The translations under genes were made by a program, and so were the position numbers. Positions 11,918-23,841 of a DNA stretch of 64,000 bases are shown here, piece by piece. The stretch covers positions 31,928,405-31,992,404 of the forward strand of contig OU862909.1 of the NCBI GenBank assembly GCA_917880885.1. Reading direction: 5' to 3'. The notes beneath the pieces were generated by a model. It ran no database searches. It was not told the DNA's origin and saw only the letters and a list, made by a program, of their open reading frames with translations. Numbering within the stretch: the first letter of the stretch is position 1; every line of letters begins with the position of its first letter. The DNA is from Limnephilus marmoratus (lineage: Eukaryota > Arthropoda > Insecta > Trichoptera > Limnephilidae).

Positions 11918-12782
11918 ATAGGCCACTTGCATGGATTTCCATTGACTTGGAAAAAATCATGTGGATAGATCTTTTTACTAAGATTAAGAAAATGTTAGTA
12001 AAATTGTTTAGATATGTACAGTTTTTTTTTATTTTTAAATAAATAAATCCATTATTTGGGCTCGTGACGTCACTACATGAAAATGTCCCGTCTCTGAACA
12101 TGTTCCTATTATTTTTTTAAAATTCCACACTGATTTATTTTTTTATATGGCATCACTTTGATTTCAGGCGAATTTTTGAATTCGTTCACTAGATTTATTG
12201 TTTGTTCTCTGCGAACTTATCATTTGGTTTCACTTTTTGACAGAAGCTCTGAAGAGAACCCCGTACTTTTAATGATCTACGGGGTTCTCTTCAGAACGTG
12301 CAGATGATGTCGGTACGTGTTTTAGAGATATAATGATTATGGTGCTGATTTTAACAAAATTAAATTTTATAATATTCTTATTATTATTATAATTTACAAG
12401 TACAAGTATATTACATTGAATTTAGTAATATAGACGCTGTTCATTATAATGATTTATGGTCAAAAAGATGGATCAAGGAAAAAAAATATTTATGAGGTGT
12501 AATATTTTTGGTATGCCTCGTTATTCTCCTGTGCCATTCGTGTGGAAAACGTTATTTTTTTTAAATGATTTTCGGCTATGTAATTATCGTTTTTTCACAC
12601 CTATAAAATTATGTCCCGTCTTTCCGGTTTATAAAAAATGGTCTGATTTATCGGATTGAAATTTTCAAAAAATCCCCAGGGTTTCAAAAATACGATTAAA
12701 AAAAAAAAAAAATACAGAATGTCTTAGAATATTTGCCTAAACCAGAATTTTTTTTTTTTTTAAATTGATGCAAGTGGCCTAT
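11918..12782. mobile_element. Candidate element with 15-bp inverted ends
   Basis: ATAGGCCACTTGCAT at 11918-11932 is repeated in inverse at 12768-12782, enclosing about 865 bp with no credible coding sequence. The perfect match suggests terminal inverted repeats of a non-autonomous DNA transposon. No convincing target-site duplication is seen, so chance or a different boundary remains possible. Confidence 0.4.
12249..12294. repeat. Perfect 17-bp inverted repeat hairpin
   Basis: CTGAAGAGAACCCCGTA (12249-12265) is followed after a 12-bp loop by its exact reverse complement (12278-12294). It is not part of a repeat I could match elsewhere in the window. Function unknown. Confidence 0.85.
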
Positions 12783-13952
12783 TGGAACAGTTTACAACGG
12801 ACATATCAGCACCTTTAACATTATGTATCTATATATTTGTTTGCACAATGTCAGATTGTACACAAGTTCAGAGACAAACTGAAATCTAAGAAACGACTAT
12901 CGAAAACACATTTCGAGTCTAATGGTAATCGTGAGAATTTAAAATTCAGACTTTTGTTCTAAAAGGGTAAAATGCAAGAACAAATAATATTATATTTTCG
13001 ATACTTAAAAAAAGCAAATTAAATTAGAGCATTACCATTATAATATCAAACGTTATTATTGTGAACACATCACTAAGATCTTTTAAAATCTATTGTTTTA
13101 ATAATTACTGATACTAGCACTGAATTTAACTAAATGGATTCTAGTTGGTTTTACAAATAATGAATTTTTGAAACAGTCTAACAAATTCACAAAGCAAGTC
13201 CACGGGACAAAAATTAAAAATACATACAATATCCCATAATACTTCATATCAAAATTTTGTGGTTGTATAATATACCTACTTGCCTACAACTAATTATTAA
13301 TCAACACTGTGCGAGTGCTCTCTTATCACTGTGTTTTACGTCAACAAACATCGTACCAAAGTTATGAATAGTTCCAATTTAGATTGATATTTTAATTATT
13401 ATTATTATAGCTTCTTCATTTATAATAATTATTATTGCAATTGAAATCAAACGATCGATAATTTTGTCAGTTAATTGACATAATGTCAATATCTTTTAAA
13501 TATACATGAATTTTAGAGAATTATTTGGCCTAAAAATGTTATCTGTAATTAGTTATCGAACACTTATGTAACAATACAATCTTGTGTTCCATATACATGT
13601 AAATATTATATATATTCTTTAAGTTTTTAGAAAAATCCGTTATTATTAGGTCTTGTTCAGAATAGCTGGTTCTTTAGATTCAAGATAATTATTCAAGGTA
13701 ATAAATCATATTGCCAAAGAGATGTTTTTGTTTTTGTAGAAGAGGTAAGAAATTTATGTTACCATAAACCTCAGTCTAGTAGGCAAATTGAATTGGCATC
13801 GATCCCGGAATCCGTTCCTCATAAAACAGAGGTTAACTGAGCTGTCTGGGAAACCACTCAATAATATTAAAGAAGCGTATTTCAAAAATAATTGGACAGT
13901 TTCGAAAAGGTGTGTACAATTTAAAATTTTAAAATTTTAAATGATAACACTA
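12783..13952. other. A+T-rich intronic sequence, nothing recognised
   Basis: No gene seen. An imperfect ATTATTATTATTATAG / TATAATAATTATTATTG inverted pair near 13395-13440 is A+T-rich and weak evidence of anything. Confidence 0.45.
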
Positions 13953-14170
13953 GACGGGTTGTTTCAAAAAATTTGATGAATTCATCAAATATTTGAAGTT
14001 AATTGTCTCGTTCTGTGTAAGTTCTATTCAAGTTCTGTGATTATTTGAGTTTCGTGCAGAAACTGGCCTATAATGATATAATCACAGAACTTGAATAGAA
14101 CTTACACAGAAAGTGAAAATTAACTTCAAACATTTGATGAATTCATCAAATTTTTTCAAACAACCCATCC
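13953..14170. mobile_element. Palindromic MITE family T, copy 1 (TA duplication)
   Basis: The ends GACGGGTTGTTTCAAAAAAT and its inverse near 14150-14170 are flanked by TA on each side (13951-13952 and 14171-14172). Most of the element is a palindrome with arms of roughly 95 bp (GTGTAAGTTCTATTCAAGTT and its inverse). TA duplication fits Tc1/mariner-type mobilisation. A diverged relative is at 17911-18092. Confidence 0.75.
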
Positions 14171-15450
14171 TAAAAGAGGTAAAAAGAATTTATTTGTTTT
14201 TTTCCAATCTTTAAATTGAAAAAAAATAGACCTGTTACGTTTAAAAATATTTCTAGATTATAAAAAAAACACTAACACAAAAGGGAAAATAGAGATTCTG
14301 TTATTCTACTCGTATATTAAAGCATTATATTAGTACTTGGAATTGTTGTTTAAAGTATAAATTAACGAAAAACAAAATACTCAAATAATTAAACAGAATT
14401 TCTATTCCCTAGATTTAAAAATGGAATAGTTTACGATTAAACAAATCACCAGACGTAAGAGGAAAGCGATTTTTTCAAATTATTCTACGTACATTTAAAA
14501 ACGAAATCGTAACGTTTAAAAAAATACAACAAGAAAACAGAATTTTTGTCGTTCAGTACATTTAAAAAAGAAAACGCAACGTTTAAAAAATAATTCAAAA
14601 TTGGAATCAACGAACTCACCGATTCAAGGGAGCACAACGAAGCGTTCCAGACGCGTCCTGCTTGCCGAACTAGGAGAGCAACAATCAGCCAGACAAAAGG
14701 GCCATGCGGTACAGGGAACGGGGAAGGGGGAAATTATTGCCACCTTATCAAAAAGGCCACCGTTTCAGTCGATTAAGCTCTTTATTTGAATACCGCGATT
14801 TGTGAGATATGACCATTTTTACTAAAGGGCGCGTTTCAGCGGAAACTTGCGTCCTGAAAACCGCACTGAAAAGTGTAGTATATTATGTATCTACGTTCAT
14901 GTTCATTATTATTACAAGGGGAGCGCAATAGTTGATATAATAGGGGGATACCAAATTGACAGCCCATAAATATAAACATAAATTTTGTTTTTGAAATCTG
15001 ACAATTTTTCTATTTATATTGTTTAATTCAAATACGTAGTCAAACCGAGAAATTTTGCGCGTTTCTCAGATAAGTTTCGAAACCATCTTATTTATAAATC
15101 ACTGAATGAGCTTATTTTATCGTTCACTTCTAACTTTCCTATTCCAAAAATAGTGAAGAATATAAATAAATATGGAAGAAATGTCGTTGCGATGTCGAAA
15201 AGAGCGAAAAGCGTGATAAATTTTCTTTTACTTCCACTGAACTAGCAAAACGGCACTACGTAAAAAGTATTACTTCATTATAACACATTTCAAAGAACTT
15301 CGATATATTAGGTTTGCACTTTTTACTGGGTGCGCTTATTATACTTGCCGCGCGGAAAACACAAGTTTTATCAATAATTGATAGAAATGAAAGGGACATT
15401 TCAAAATAAGAACGCAGAATTATTAGTGTGTTTGAATTTTGTGTACTTAC
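14171..15450. other. No gene recognised
   Basis: A+T-rich sequence with dispersed short motifs such as ACGTTTAAAAAA near 14240-14590. A GC-richer patch at 14600-14760 has a short open frame but no domain or splice support. It forms intron 3' of the sushi exon. Confidence 0.45.
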
Positions 15451-15627
15451 TGATGCAATCCGGCAGGATGTCGTCCCAGGCGTTGTCTCGCAGGCAGAGC
15501 AGGGTGCGTTCCCGCCGCCTCGTGTCAGGGAACGCGTGCCCGACACAGCACATGTATTGCGCGCGGCCGCCATCGCGGTACACGAGGTAGCCGTCGCGCG
15601 GCGCTGTCGGCGACACGCAGCCCAGGG
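15451..15627 (-). CDS. Sushi (CCP) domain exon of a CUB-sushi protein
   Basis: This internal exon of the only confident host gene runs from an acceptor (TTTATGTTTGCAG, ending at 15628) to a GTAAGT donor (15450-15445). It is 177 nt with phase-1 introns on both sides, and its first codon joins in frame to the CUB exon 47874-47677. It encodes one sushi/complement-control module: Cys at GCVSP, a Cys-Cys pair in QYMCCVGHAF, Cys in TLLCLRDNAWDD, and Cys in LPDC, with the conserved Trp before the last Cys. Sushi modules mediate extracellular protein contacts. The exon has high GC and codon-like composition unlike the surrounding intron. More modules presumably follow to the left or beyond the window. 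I cannot say which named insect protein this is. Confidence 0.9.
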
Positions 15628-16539
15628 CTGCAAACATAAAGGGCAAACGTCACATTTCCCGCCATTTTCATGAAAGTAAGGTTAAAAATTAAATGTTACT
15701 GAAAATCCTGAAAGAGTGGTCATGAAAGTTAATACTTAAAATGAGGGTATGAAATAAAATGCTGAAAGTGTGGGTATGAAATTTTATGCAAAAGCGTAGT
15801 TATGAAGTTATTTGCCTGAAGGGGGATTCTAGTTTAGAAAAAAATATATTCGTACATATATAATTTTTACTTCATATTTCGATAGTTTAGATATTCAAGA
15901 ATATTTCCATAAAGGGAATTTTCGAAATTCTAATAATTTTAAAAGTTATAGCCATTTTAGTTCGACCGGTTTAGACGAAATCTAACTAGAATCTAAACAG
16001 AGCAAAACTTTAACCGCCGTTTCTCCAGACTACTTTTTTCGAGACGGTTGACACGATATCTCAAGTTCTACTGAACCAATTTACTTGAAATTTGGTGTGA
16101 GCCTTCTCTATACATTACTCTATCGCGCTAACTAAAACTATAACAAAATTCTATTTTTACTGTTTTTAAAAAAATCGGAAAAGTAAAAAAAAGTGTTTAA
16201 AGAATGTCTTTTTATTTCAGACAGCCGCCATTTTGCGAAAAAAAAATACTTTTCCTTAGTTCGGGCCATAGCAGCATTTGTTTGGATTAAGAATTAATTT
16301 GGTTTCTTTTTTTCAAATTACTAGGAGGGTTGCAACCGTGTCAACCAGGGCACGCCATGTTTTTGAGACCCCCCACTTCAACCCTGTAACTTTTCGAATT
16401 AAAATTTTTACGTTTGATTTTTTTTTATGTATTCTTTAATGTTTAATAAAATAATGGCTGTTAAAAATATTATTGTTTTTTTTTTCATTTCCTCTGAAAA
16501 AATACCTACAATTCATGCTTCTAGACTAGAATACACCTT
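15628..16539. other. Intron of the CUB-sushi gene, nothing recognised
   Basis: This begins the 32-kb intron between the sushi exon and the second CUB exon. The first 150 bp have loosely repeated TATGAAAxT phrases. Further on the sequence is A+T-rich with no gene seen. Confidence 0.5.
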
Positions 16540-17584
16540 TAAAAGGAAACCCGGTCGCCGAGAAATTAGTTATCACTGTCGCTCTTTTTCCACCGAATAC
16601 TGAGCGAAAGGGACAACCGCACCTCAACCTAAATAACAAAATCGAGGTTTGTATTCCCCATTTTTCCTCTCAAAAATTGGACAGATTTTAAAGATTTTTT
16701 TTTACTAACTGTATTAGAACATAATCTACGTCTGTACGTTTTCCTTTTTTACACGTACTTTGTCTAGTTTTTATACTGAACGTCTGTTGATGGCCTTTTA
16801 AACCAGGCAATTTTAACGATATTTTGAGGGTCCTTGTAGGGGCGTGTAAATGTCCCCAGACACAAGGGAATACTACCCTATGTAAATTAAGGAAAGTTTA
16901 AATCTTCGCTATGTGACACAAAACAGTTTACACAGCAATTCCAAAATCCTAAGTGAAAACAAAACAATACTCACTCAGAGAATGCAGCTCTTGCACGATG
17001 TCCAGCACAAAACGACACTGGTTTTCATTCAAAATATTGATTTTTGCCAAGGCGGTGAGTACACAATCTCAACATGTGTTTATCACAGGAAGGAAGTTTC
17101 AACAATGAATATAAATTTGCAAAATTAATAATACGTGCCAAAATCTTAGGTACAACAATAATTCAATTATGTGAATTATTTGATTATGATTTGACTAGGA
17201 GTGACATCTCTTGGCTTTCACTAACACTCACGTCGGAAGTAATTGCCTGCTCCACAGAGGTAAGAAAATGCATGAATACACTGAATTTCAATGTCACATA
17301 GGTAAATTCAATATAATACAACCACCATAGATGGCGCCCCCATGGTCCTATAGCATAAATTATTAATTTAAAAGAAATTAATGCCCAAATGTATTTAAAT
17401 ATATTTTATGGCGCGTATCCAGTAAATCCCATAAAAAATAACTTATCAAAAAGGCAAAACTTACCAACAAGCTAGTTGTCGGTGTCTATATTATATTAAA
17501 AAAGTATTTGCACTAGTGTCAAAATCCAATGAGGAAATTGGGGAATACCTTTGTATAGAAAAAACGACGCCCGGTTCCCTCTTA
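16540..17584 (-). repeat. Dispersed repeat family C, copy 2, with insertion of about 580 bp
   Basis: The flanks 16540-16837 and about 17421-17584 match copy 1 (8655-9115) in reverse. The termini AAAGGAAACCCGGTCGCCGA and CGGTTCCCTCTTAA are inverted relative to each other. The middle, about 16838-17420, is absent from copy 1. On the minus strand it contains a short coding-like piece (ILNENQCRFVLDIVQELH) next to a possible GTGAGT donor; on the plus strand there is an alternative exon-like reading. I cannot choose between these. Confidence 0.7.
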
Positions 17585-17910
17585 AGTATTGAAAATGAAA
17601 CATTGAATCACTTATCTATAAAAAATATATATTTTATGAATGCTTAATACCTAGTTATAATTAATGCGGAGCATCTTACTGAAATTTATTATCAAATCTT
17701 TCATTAATGACTAAATGTGCCTATAAAATCTGAATTATCTCTTATACAACTTGTGAGAAATCCTTGAATAAATTGTTTTAAATGGCTTTGACGAGCTGAA
17801 ACCGGTTAAGGTCGAATAAAATTAAGTGGAATAAAGTTTTATATTCGTTTTATTATAATATATTAGAATGGAATTCCACCATGAAATATTTATCTCAAAA
17901 ATAGAAATTT

Positions 17911-18092
17911 TTAAGGTTAATTTTCACGTTCTGTTTAAGTTCTATTCAAGTTCTTACATAAATTATTAGCCAGTGTCGTTATTATATCTTTATAGGCCAA
18001 TTGCTTCATAAAACTGAAATATACTCACAGAACGTGAAAATTAACTTTAAAAACATTGAAGATTTGTTGAATTTTTTTGAAACGACCCATCC
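17911..18092. mobile_element. MITE family T, copy 2 (diverged)
   Basis: It shares GTTCTGTTTAAGTTCTATTC, the inverse GAACGTGAAAATTAACTTTA, and the right end GAAACGACCCATCC with copy 1 at 13953-14170. The left terminus is degenerate and the centre has diverged. No coding sequence. Confidence 0.65.
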
Positions 18093-18164
18093 TTAATTTT
18101 TTTTTACAACAACAATTTTTAACAATTATCACCTATTCAATAAATAAATTAATTGCCTGATTTC

Positions 18165-18950
18165 TGTGTTTTAGTACCCACGTATTACATAAATCTTATA
18201 CGTACACATCTCGTGTCACGGTGTTTGCGGTCGCACTCCGCCGAAACGGCTTGATCGATTTTTATGATTTTTTTATTTAAATTTGGTAGGTATGAGAATA
18301 GGTTTTAAAGTAAATTCATACCGCTAGGTGATTAGGGTGTCCCTCCCTACCCAGAAAAAAATCTATTTTTTTGACAAAATGTTTTTTTGTATTTTTTTTA
18401 TTTTGCATAAAAAAATACCTATAACCCCTAATTTTAACCCTCCTATCGCCACCCTCCCATTTTTAATCGCAATTTTAGTATTTTTGTATGAACAAATTTA
18501 ACCGTCTTTCGTATTTCAAACAGAACGAAATTATTTATGTTGTTGAATGGCAGATGGCGCTACGTCCGCCTCATCGTACTTTCATCCACACATGCGCAAG
18601 ACGTTCACGAGAATCGTCGCATCATTTTGATATTTCATTCGGCATCATGTTCTCGCGTGGGCAAACCATCGAGCTTATTTGTGTTGGCTAAGGACGGACT
18701 GACAAAAAATATCGTACACTCGATTGCTCTTCGAAATTTACATTGATTTTCTTTATTTTATTTTCCTACTTTAGCCTTTTTTTTGTTTTTATCGGCGTTC
18801 ACCGTCTACAGCGCTCCATTCCTCTTTCTGTCATAGATCCCATCACCACACACTTACAATACATTCATTATTTTTTATTTAACAACCAAAACATTCACTA
18901 GAAATAATTTATATGGCAGAACAACGTTTGTCGGGTCAGCTCATATATTT
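18165..18950 (+). mobile_element. Non-autonomous Helitron-like element
   Basis: The 5' part (CATCTCGTGTCACGGTGTTT, then CGCCGAAACGGCTTGATCGA) resembles the widespread 5' region of insect Helitron-like elements. The 3' part (AACGTTTGTCGGGTCAGCTC) resembles the GC hairpin before a Helitron end, although the final bases are CTCA rather than a perfect CTRR. No Rep or helicase is present. Open frames at 18488-18746 have no domain. Assignment is by eye. Confidence 0.45.
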
Positions 18951-19685
18951 ATTGTTTTACCACTAATTTTTTGTAAATTTTGACCATCCATATAATTTAG
19001 TAATTTTTATTTCTTGGCAGTTTATTCTATACACCTGATTTTTTTCTATGTAGATGTCACCCTTAAAATTTAAAAAAAATCCAAGTTTTATTACAATGTA
19101 CGTGTGTGTCAATATGGGAATGGAAAATAAAACCTATCAAAAACGTAAGAGTATTGTAACGTATTGATTATTACTAAACTTGTATAGCATAAAAACTATA
19201 ACTTCATACTGCCTTGTACGCATCTAAAGCGTGTGGAAGGTTCGAGCGTGAATATTGCAGAATGACGGCAGATATCGACCTTTGTTATACCTAGTAGGGA
19301 GTATATTGAATCTACCTTACTTTTTCTGAAGCTATTAAAAAAGAAATCGTTTCTCGTGCATGTCCGCCAAACTTCGGCAAACGACGTGCAGACGTGACGT
19401 CACCAGACGACGCCAGGCGTCCACACCGTCGCGGCGTGTCGTAGCAATCGTAGAGGGTGGTCTAGTACTTACTTACTTGCGTAGGTAACTAAATACTATT
19501 AAAATTTCTTACATCTCACCCGGAGTTCATTAAGTTATTTAACTGCGTAATAAATATATGAATGAGGAAATAAGTTGAGTTGTTTCAGTTGAAAATCTAT
19601 GTCAAAATATGATAATACGTATATGTCGCGTCGATTCTAGCTGCAGGGCATTAACAAATCTAAATTGTCTTAATCATTTCTTTTA
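18951..19685. other. No gene recognised
   Basis: A GC-richer patch at about 19360-19450 (GACGTGACGTCACCAGACGA) stands out, but I see no exon or RNA gene. It could be a short unmatched repeat. Confidence 0.4.
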
Positions 19686-20290
19686 GTCAAGGGCGTTTAA
19701 CCAGCCAGCGGCCCAAAACCCACATTTCGTCGAAAAATGTTCTTACGATCGTACAGGGCGGTTCCAATGAGAAAGATTAATTATTCTCCGTACCAGCTTT
19801 TTAAAATTATAACTCAATATCGATTTTATTTCATTCCAAATTTGCATTAATTTATACCAACATCTAAAAATGCTCAAAGGCGTGATGATAAAACTATTAA
19901 AATAATGTACTTTTTGTAATTATTTTTTGATCATAAGTATTTATCATTTTTCAATAATGTCTAAGCAAAATAAGAATGTTAAAAAAATCTGAAATGTATT
20001 AGTTTGTAAATGCGCAATAAATACACAAACGGACCAATTTTCGTCAAGAAACACATGTACGTATATATATTTTTTAATGATTTTATATGAACTAAATTTA
20101 AAATTCTGAAACATACGTTTACCAGCTGATAATGTATTAATTTATTTTACTGCATGATATTTATATGATTTGTAATGGGTGTTGTATAATACAAAATGTT
20201 TTTTGAAAATTTAACAAATCCGCTAAAATCTGATTTAAAAAAGACATAATTCTGGTTTTCTCTTGTTATATCCTCTTAACGTTAAAACCA
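19686..20290 (+). repeat. Dispersed repeat family A, copy 2
   Basis: Opposite in orientation to 1-505 and the same as 42145-42838. It begins near GGGCGTTTAACCAGCCAGCG and continues to TTCTGGTTTTCTCTTGTTAT near 20250-20270, where copy 3 also ends. Copy 3 contains about 100 extra bases before that end. Confidence 0.8.
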
Positions 20291-20319
20291 CACAAGAGTC
20301 GCAACTGTTCCCAACCGTC

Positions 20320-20515
20320 TGGAATCAGTGACACTATGGCATCCCCGGCAGATATGTGTGAGACTGAAGCGAGGGGAAGGAGATGGGGAGGAGGGAGGTT
20401 GGAAAGTACCTCTTAGTCTATCTATTCAAATCTGGTCACAAACACGGCTAAGGCCATTTCGAGCAACATTTCGATTCTGAATGTTCGGCATTCACCAGGG
20501 CGATACTGAAAGTAC
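20320..20515 (+). repeat. Interspersed repeat family S copy
   Basis: It shares GGCAGATATGTGTGAGACTG-type sequence, AAGTACCTCTTAGTC, AAGGCCATTTCGAGCAAC and CACCAGGGCGATACTGAA with the copies at 4298-4590 and 44225-44480. Confidence 0.75.
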
Positions 20516-20984
20516 TTACCAATCTGGATGCTATCGCGAATGAGAGCTACCATCTAATTGCTAAGCGAAATTAACCTTTTAAAAGCTGCTTCGTAGGTAT
20601 CGTAACGGGCATAGAAAAATAATTAATTATTATTTTTTCCTGTATAAATTCCTCTTTTACGGCGATTTTAAAATAGATACTAATATTTCACTTTTATTCA
20701 TTCAGGATATTTCAAGAAGCGCACATTGAAAGGCAATTATCCGGTGGCAAATAATATATTTTTTTAAATTCAGTTTCACAAATCCTACAAATATAACATC
20801 CGTGATTTTTCACGTGTATGCGCTAGTAATAAAAAAATTAACAGATAATTATTTTAATTGTCTTTTTCAAAAAAAGGAATTATAATATTTTGCACGAGCC
20901 TACGCTAGTTAAGTAATAGTAGTGCGCATTTAAGTGAATTTATTGACAATTATTATTCAACTGGACCATCCAATCCAACCTTTT

Positions 20985-21245
20985 AACTCACACCGCTATC
21001 TGTTAATTTGCATACAAATCAAATCCACACCGCCCGCTTGCCAACCCGCTCGTCCACCACATACAGACATTCTCCTTTAATTATATATTTCAACCAATTT
21101 ACACAAAACCTTGACAAATTACATACCTAAACCTTCCTCACGAATCACTCTATCTATTGGTGAAAACCGCATGAAAATCCATTCAATAGTTTTGAGTTTC
21201 TCGCGAACAGACAGACTTTATAATATGTAGAGATCGTAGAGATGA
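20985..21245 (-). mobile_element. Helitron-like 5' fragment (minus)
   Basis: On the minus strand the segment starts at TCTCTACATATTATAAAGTC and continues into TCTGTCTGTTCGCGAGAAAC and CGGTTTTCACCAATAGATAG. The same series occurs near 24060-24190 and 24360-24450 (plus) and 35830-36015 (minus). The TC start next to a TATATA-like run fits Helitron-like 5' ends. No protein is encoded. Confidence 0.45.
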
Positions 21246-22183
21246 AGAACTTTAATTAAAAATTTTAAAAATTATGCCATATTGCAAGTATCATTACAGT
21301 TGTTAATTTATTTACACTTTTTGGATTGTAATTGGTACAGTTCGTACATATATTTACACTGTACATTTGATAATTAGTAAAATAATTATGTAAGGGAGAA
21401 GAAAAGAAATAATACGAGCTATCTTTTTACAAAAAAAAATACGATGGAAAAGAGAATAATAAATTAAACAGGGTTTGGGGGAAATTCTTAGATATGACTA
21501 CAAGGTTTATATTATTAGATCATTATTTTTTACTTTGTGTTTTTACTGAAAACATGCCTAGGTACATAAAAATTCTAATTACCAATGCTAAATCTTGGTA
21601 AAGTTTAAATTATCATCATAAATACTGTAGCATTCTGCGATGCGAGTGTTTTTACTAAAAAATCCACCTTTGAGAGAGATGTTCCCTCAATATTCAGGGA
21701 CAATATTTTCAATTGTTGATATTTAATGTTTCCCCTTGGCCGGGAGACCTTTCGGTCTTCGGCCCCTTACGTGGCGGCATAATTCTTTGTAGTCGGAGGC
21801 CCTCTTAATATTTGGTTGCCGCCTCACTCACAGCACTCACTACCTTACACGCGCGGTAACAATATACGTGCCGGTAACATCGCTAATAGCGCGGCGGACA
21901 CTACCTCTGCGTGCAGCGATGGTGCAGCGGTTGGCACACTACATTTGTACGACGGTTGGCACACTACACTGTAGCATTTGTAACTTTATTGCTATATGTT
22001 GTGATTTTTTTAAACACTATACGATTGTATATATTATGTAAGTACTAATTCAAGTTTATTTATTTATAAGTACATGTTACATGATTAATACATTTACTTG
22101 AGAAGATACATTAGGTCACCATACTAGGCAGCTGCCAGTATCATGGTGACCATGGTTAAATAATTAAATGCATAGATGAGTAA
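21246..22183. other. No gene; GC-rich patch at 21735-21970
   Basis: The patch contains two near-identical phrases, CGGTTGGCACACTACA, about 29 bp apart, in GC-rich sequence. I see no domain in any frame. It may be part of an unmatched transposon. The rest is A+T-rich. Confidence 0.4.
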
Positions 22184-22421
22184 GGCCCATTGTCCACGTA
22201 ACCGCACGTCATACGCACGCTTTCGTCAATTGACGATTGCAAGACGAATGCTTGCATCTTGCGTAGAAACAATGAAATCTGTGTCCACGAAGCGGCAATG
22301 TCGCGTCAGCCGCTTCGTGGACACAGATTTCATTGTTTCTACGCAAGATGCAAGCATTCGTCTTGCAATCGTCAATTGACAAAAGCGTGCGTATGACGTG
22401 CGGTTACGTGGACAATGGGCC
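22184..22421. mobile_element. Near-perfect 238-bp palindromic MITE (TAA duplication)
   Basis: The arms 22184-22296 and 22309-22421 are 113 bp each and differ at one position that I can see. They begin GGCCCATTGTCCACGTAACC, surround a 12-bp centre, and are flanked on both sides by TAA (22181-22183 and 22422-22424). TAA fits a PIF/Harbinger-type 3-bp TWA duplication. An open frame at 22176-22379 is a product of the palindrome. High arm identity implies recent origin or arm conversion. Confidence 0.9.
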
Positions 22422-22975
22422 TAAGTGTACAAACAGAAAGAACGCGGGTGTAGGCTTTCTGATTAGTCGGCGGTCGTCGGCAGGCGCGGCAAGAATGTTT
22501 GTATAGAAATGTACGAAACCGACTTTTGACTTTTGATATACCGGAATACAAAGCTCTGGGCCAAAAAGACCGGTTTATCTTTCATCGTGAGTTTATAATA
22601 TATTGTTGTTGAAAAAATGGTTTATTTTGTAGTTTGTCAAAAAATAATTGCAAGGGGACATGGCCTTAATATGGGGAGGTTAATCTTTACGGAGGATTTG
22701 CTTTGATTTTATGTGTGTGGTAAGTATGTTTACTTCGTACCGAGTGAGAATTTATTGACGTGTTATCATGGGTGGGAATTTCCGCATAAAATGTTTCAGC
22801 AAGACTTAAGATGTGTTTTTTATTAGAGGGATTTCAGAATCTTTGTGGAGTTGCAATACCCTTATCCATTTGAGGGTGTTTCCACAATTCGGTGCAAACT
22901 GCCACCGGCGGACTCGGGCACTGAGCGCCGGTAATCTGAAAGCCGAAACCCGCGTTCTTTCTGTTTGTATACTTA
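22422..22975. mobile_element. Element with terminal inverted repeats of about 45 bp
   Basis: The left end TAAGTGTACAAACAGAAAGA and the right end (inverse of TAAGTATACAAACAGAAAGA), followed by AACGCGGGT and GGCTTTC blocks, are inverted repeats bounding about 550 bp with no coding sequence. The palindromic MITE at 22184-22421 has inserted at, or exactly next to, its left TAA. Probably a non-autonomous DNA transposon. Confidence 0.75.
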
Positions 22976-23339
22976 GGGGCTAATTTAGCGGGTACCTACC
23001 TAATAGGTATTTCTTTAGGAAATATTGGTTTATATCTCCACTAGGTATTCTTAACATGTCATATATGTTAAGATAGAAGTATAGTAGTACGTACAGAGTA
23101 AAAGAGAATTTTTAATTAATTTCTTTAATTAAATTGAAATGGTTATACAGATCTAAATTAATTTTCTTTTCTAGTACGATCTTTCCACTAAATGAAATTG
23201 CCATATCATGAAAAACGATTTCTATAAAAACAACCTTTGATTTTCCATTATACCGTTAAACTTAATATTATTAACAAAATTTTCAATTTAATATGTAATC
23301 ATATCGGGAGCCTGGTTTGAGCGGTTCGTTGAATATTAA

Positions 23340-23445
23340 TTATATTGAAAGGCACGACAAACCAAGTTTTGTGGTTGGAAGGTGTATTTTAAGACAACAA
23401 AATCAAAATATTTTGAAGGACTTCGAAATAATTACTGGTTTTCGA
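23340..23445 (+). pseudogene. LINE fragment (same family as 48837-49341)
   Basis: A stretch of about 75 bp, from TTTTGTGGTTGGAAGGTGTA to GACTTCGAAATAATT, is nearly identical to the minus strand of 49341-49265, where it belongs to a LINE C-terminal region. This is a short orphan fragment. Confidence 0.65.
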
Positions 23446-23841
23446 AAGATCAAGGAGAAAAATCTTTGATTAAAATTTCGAAGTAAGCTTTTGTACGCGA
23501 ATTAAATAATTATTTTTCCCTGGCAACTCATTAATAATTCATTATTATTGTTAAAATTTGTTTTACCTGAGTATAATATAAAGTTGGTAGTGATTATAAT
23601 GAATGGTGGTTGGCATGGAAACACTAAAATTAATTTAAAAAAACTTTCTTCGTTATACTTCGTGTCTGGAAAATCTCAAAAGAATATCAAAAAAGTTTAA
23701 AAACAAAAATTCACTCTAATTGACATCAAATCAATAAAAAAATTGCAGAAAACTTTACCTTCCCAAGATTGCCTTGTAGGTTTTAACAAACGTATACATT
23801 TATAAATAGTGCAGTTAAATGGGACAAAAATGATTATGATT
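23446..23841. other. No gene recognised
   Basis: A+T-rich sequence without a second copy or frame of note. Confidence 0.4.

Noticed and set aside
22176..22379. 67-codon frame across a palindrome
   Set aside because: Its two halves encode reverse-complement sequence; a product of the palindromic MITE.
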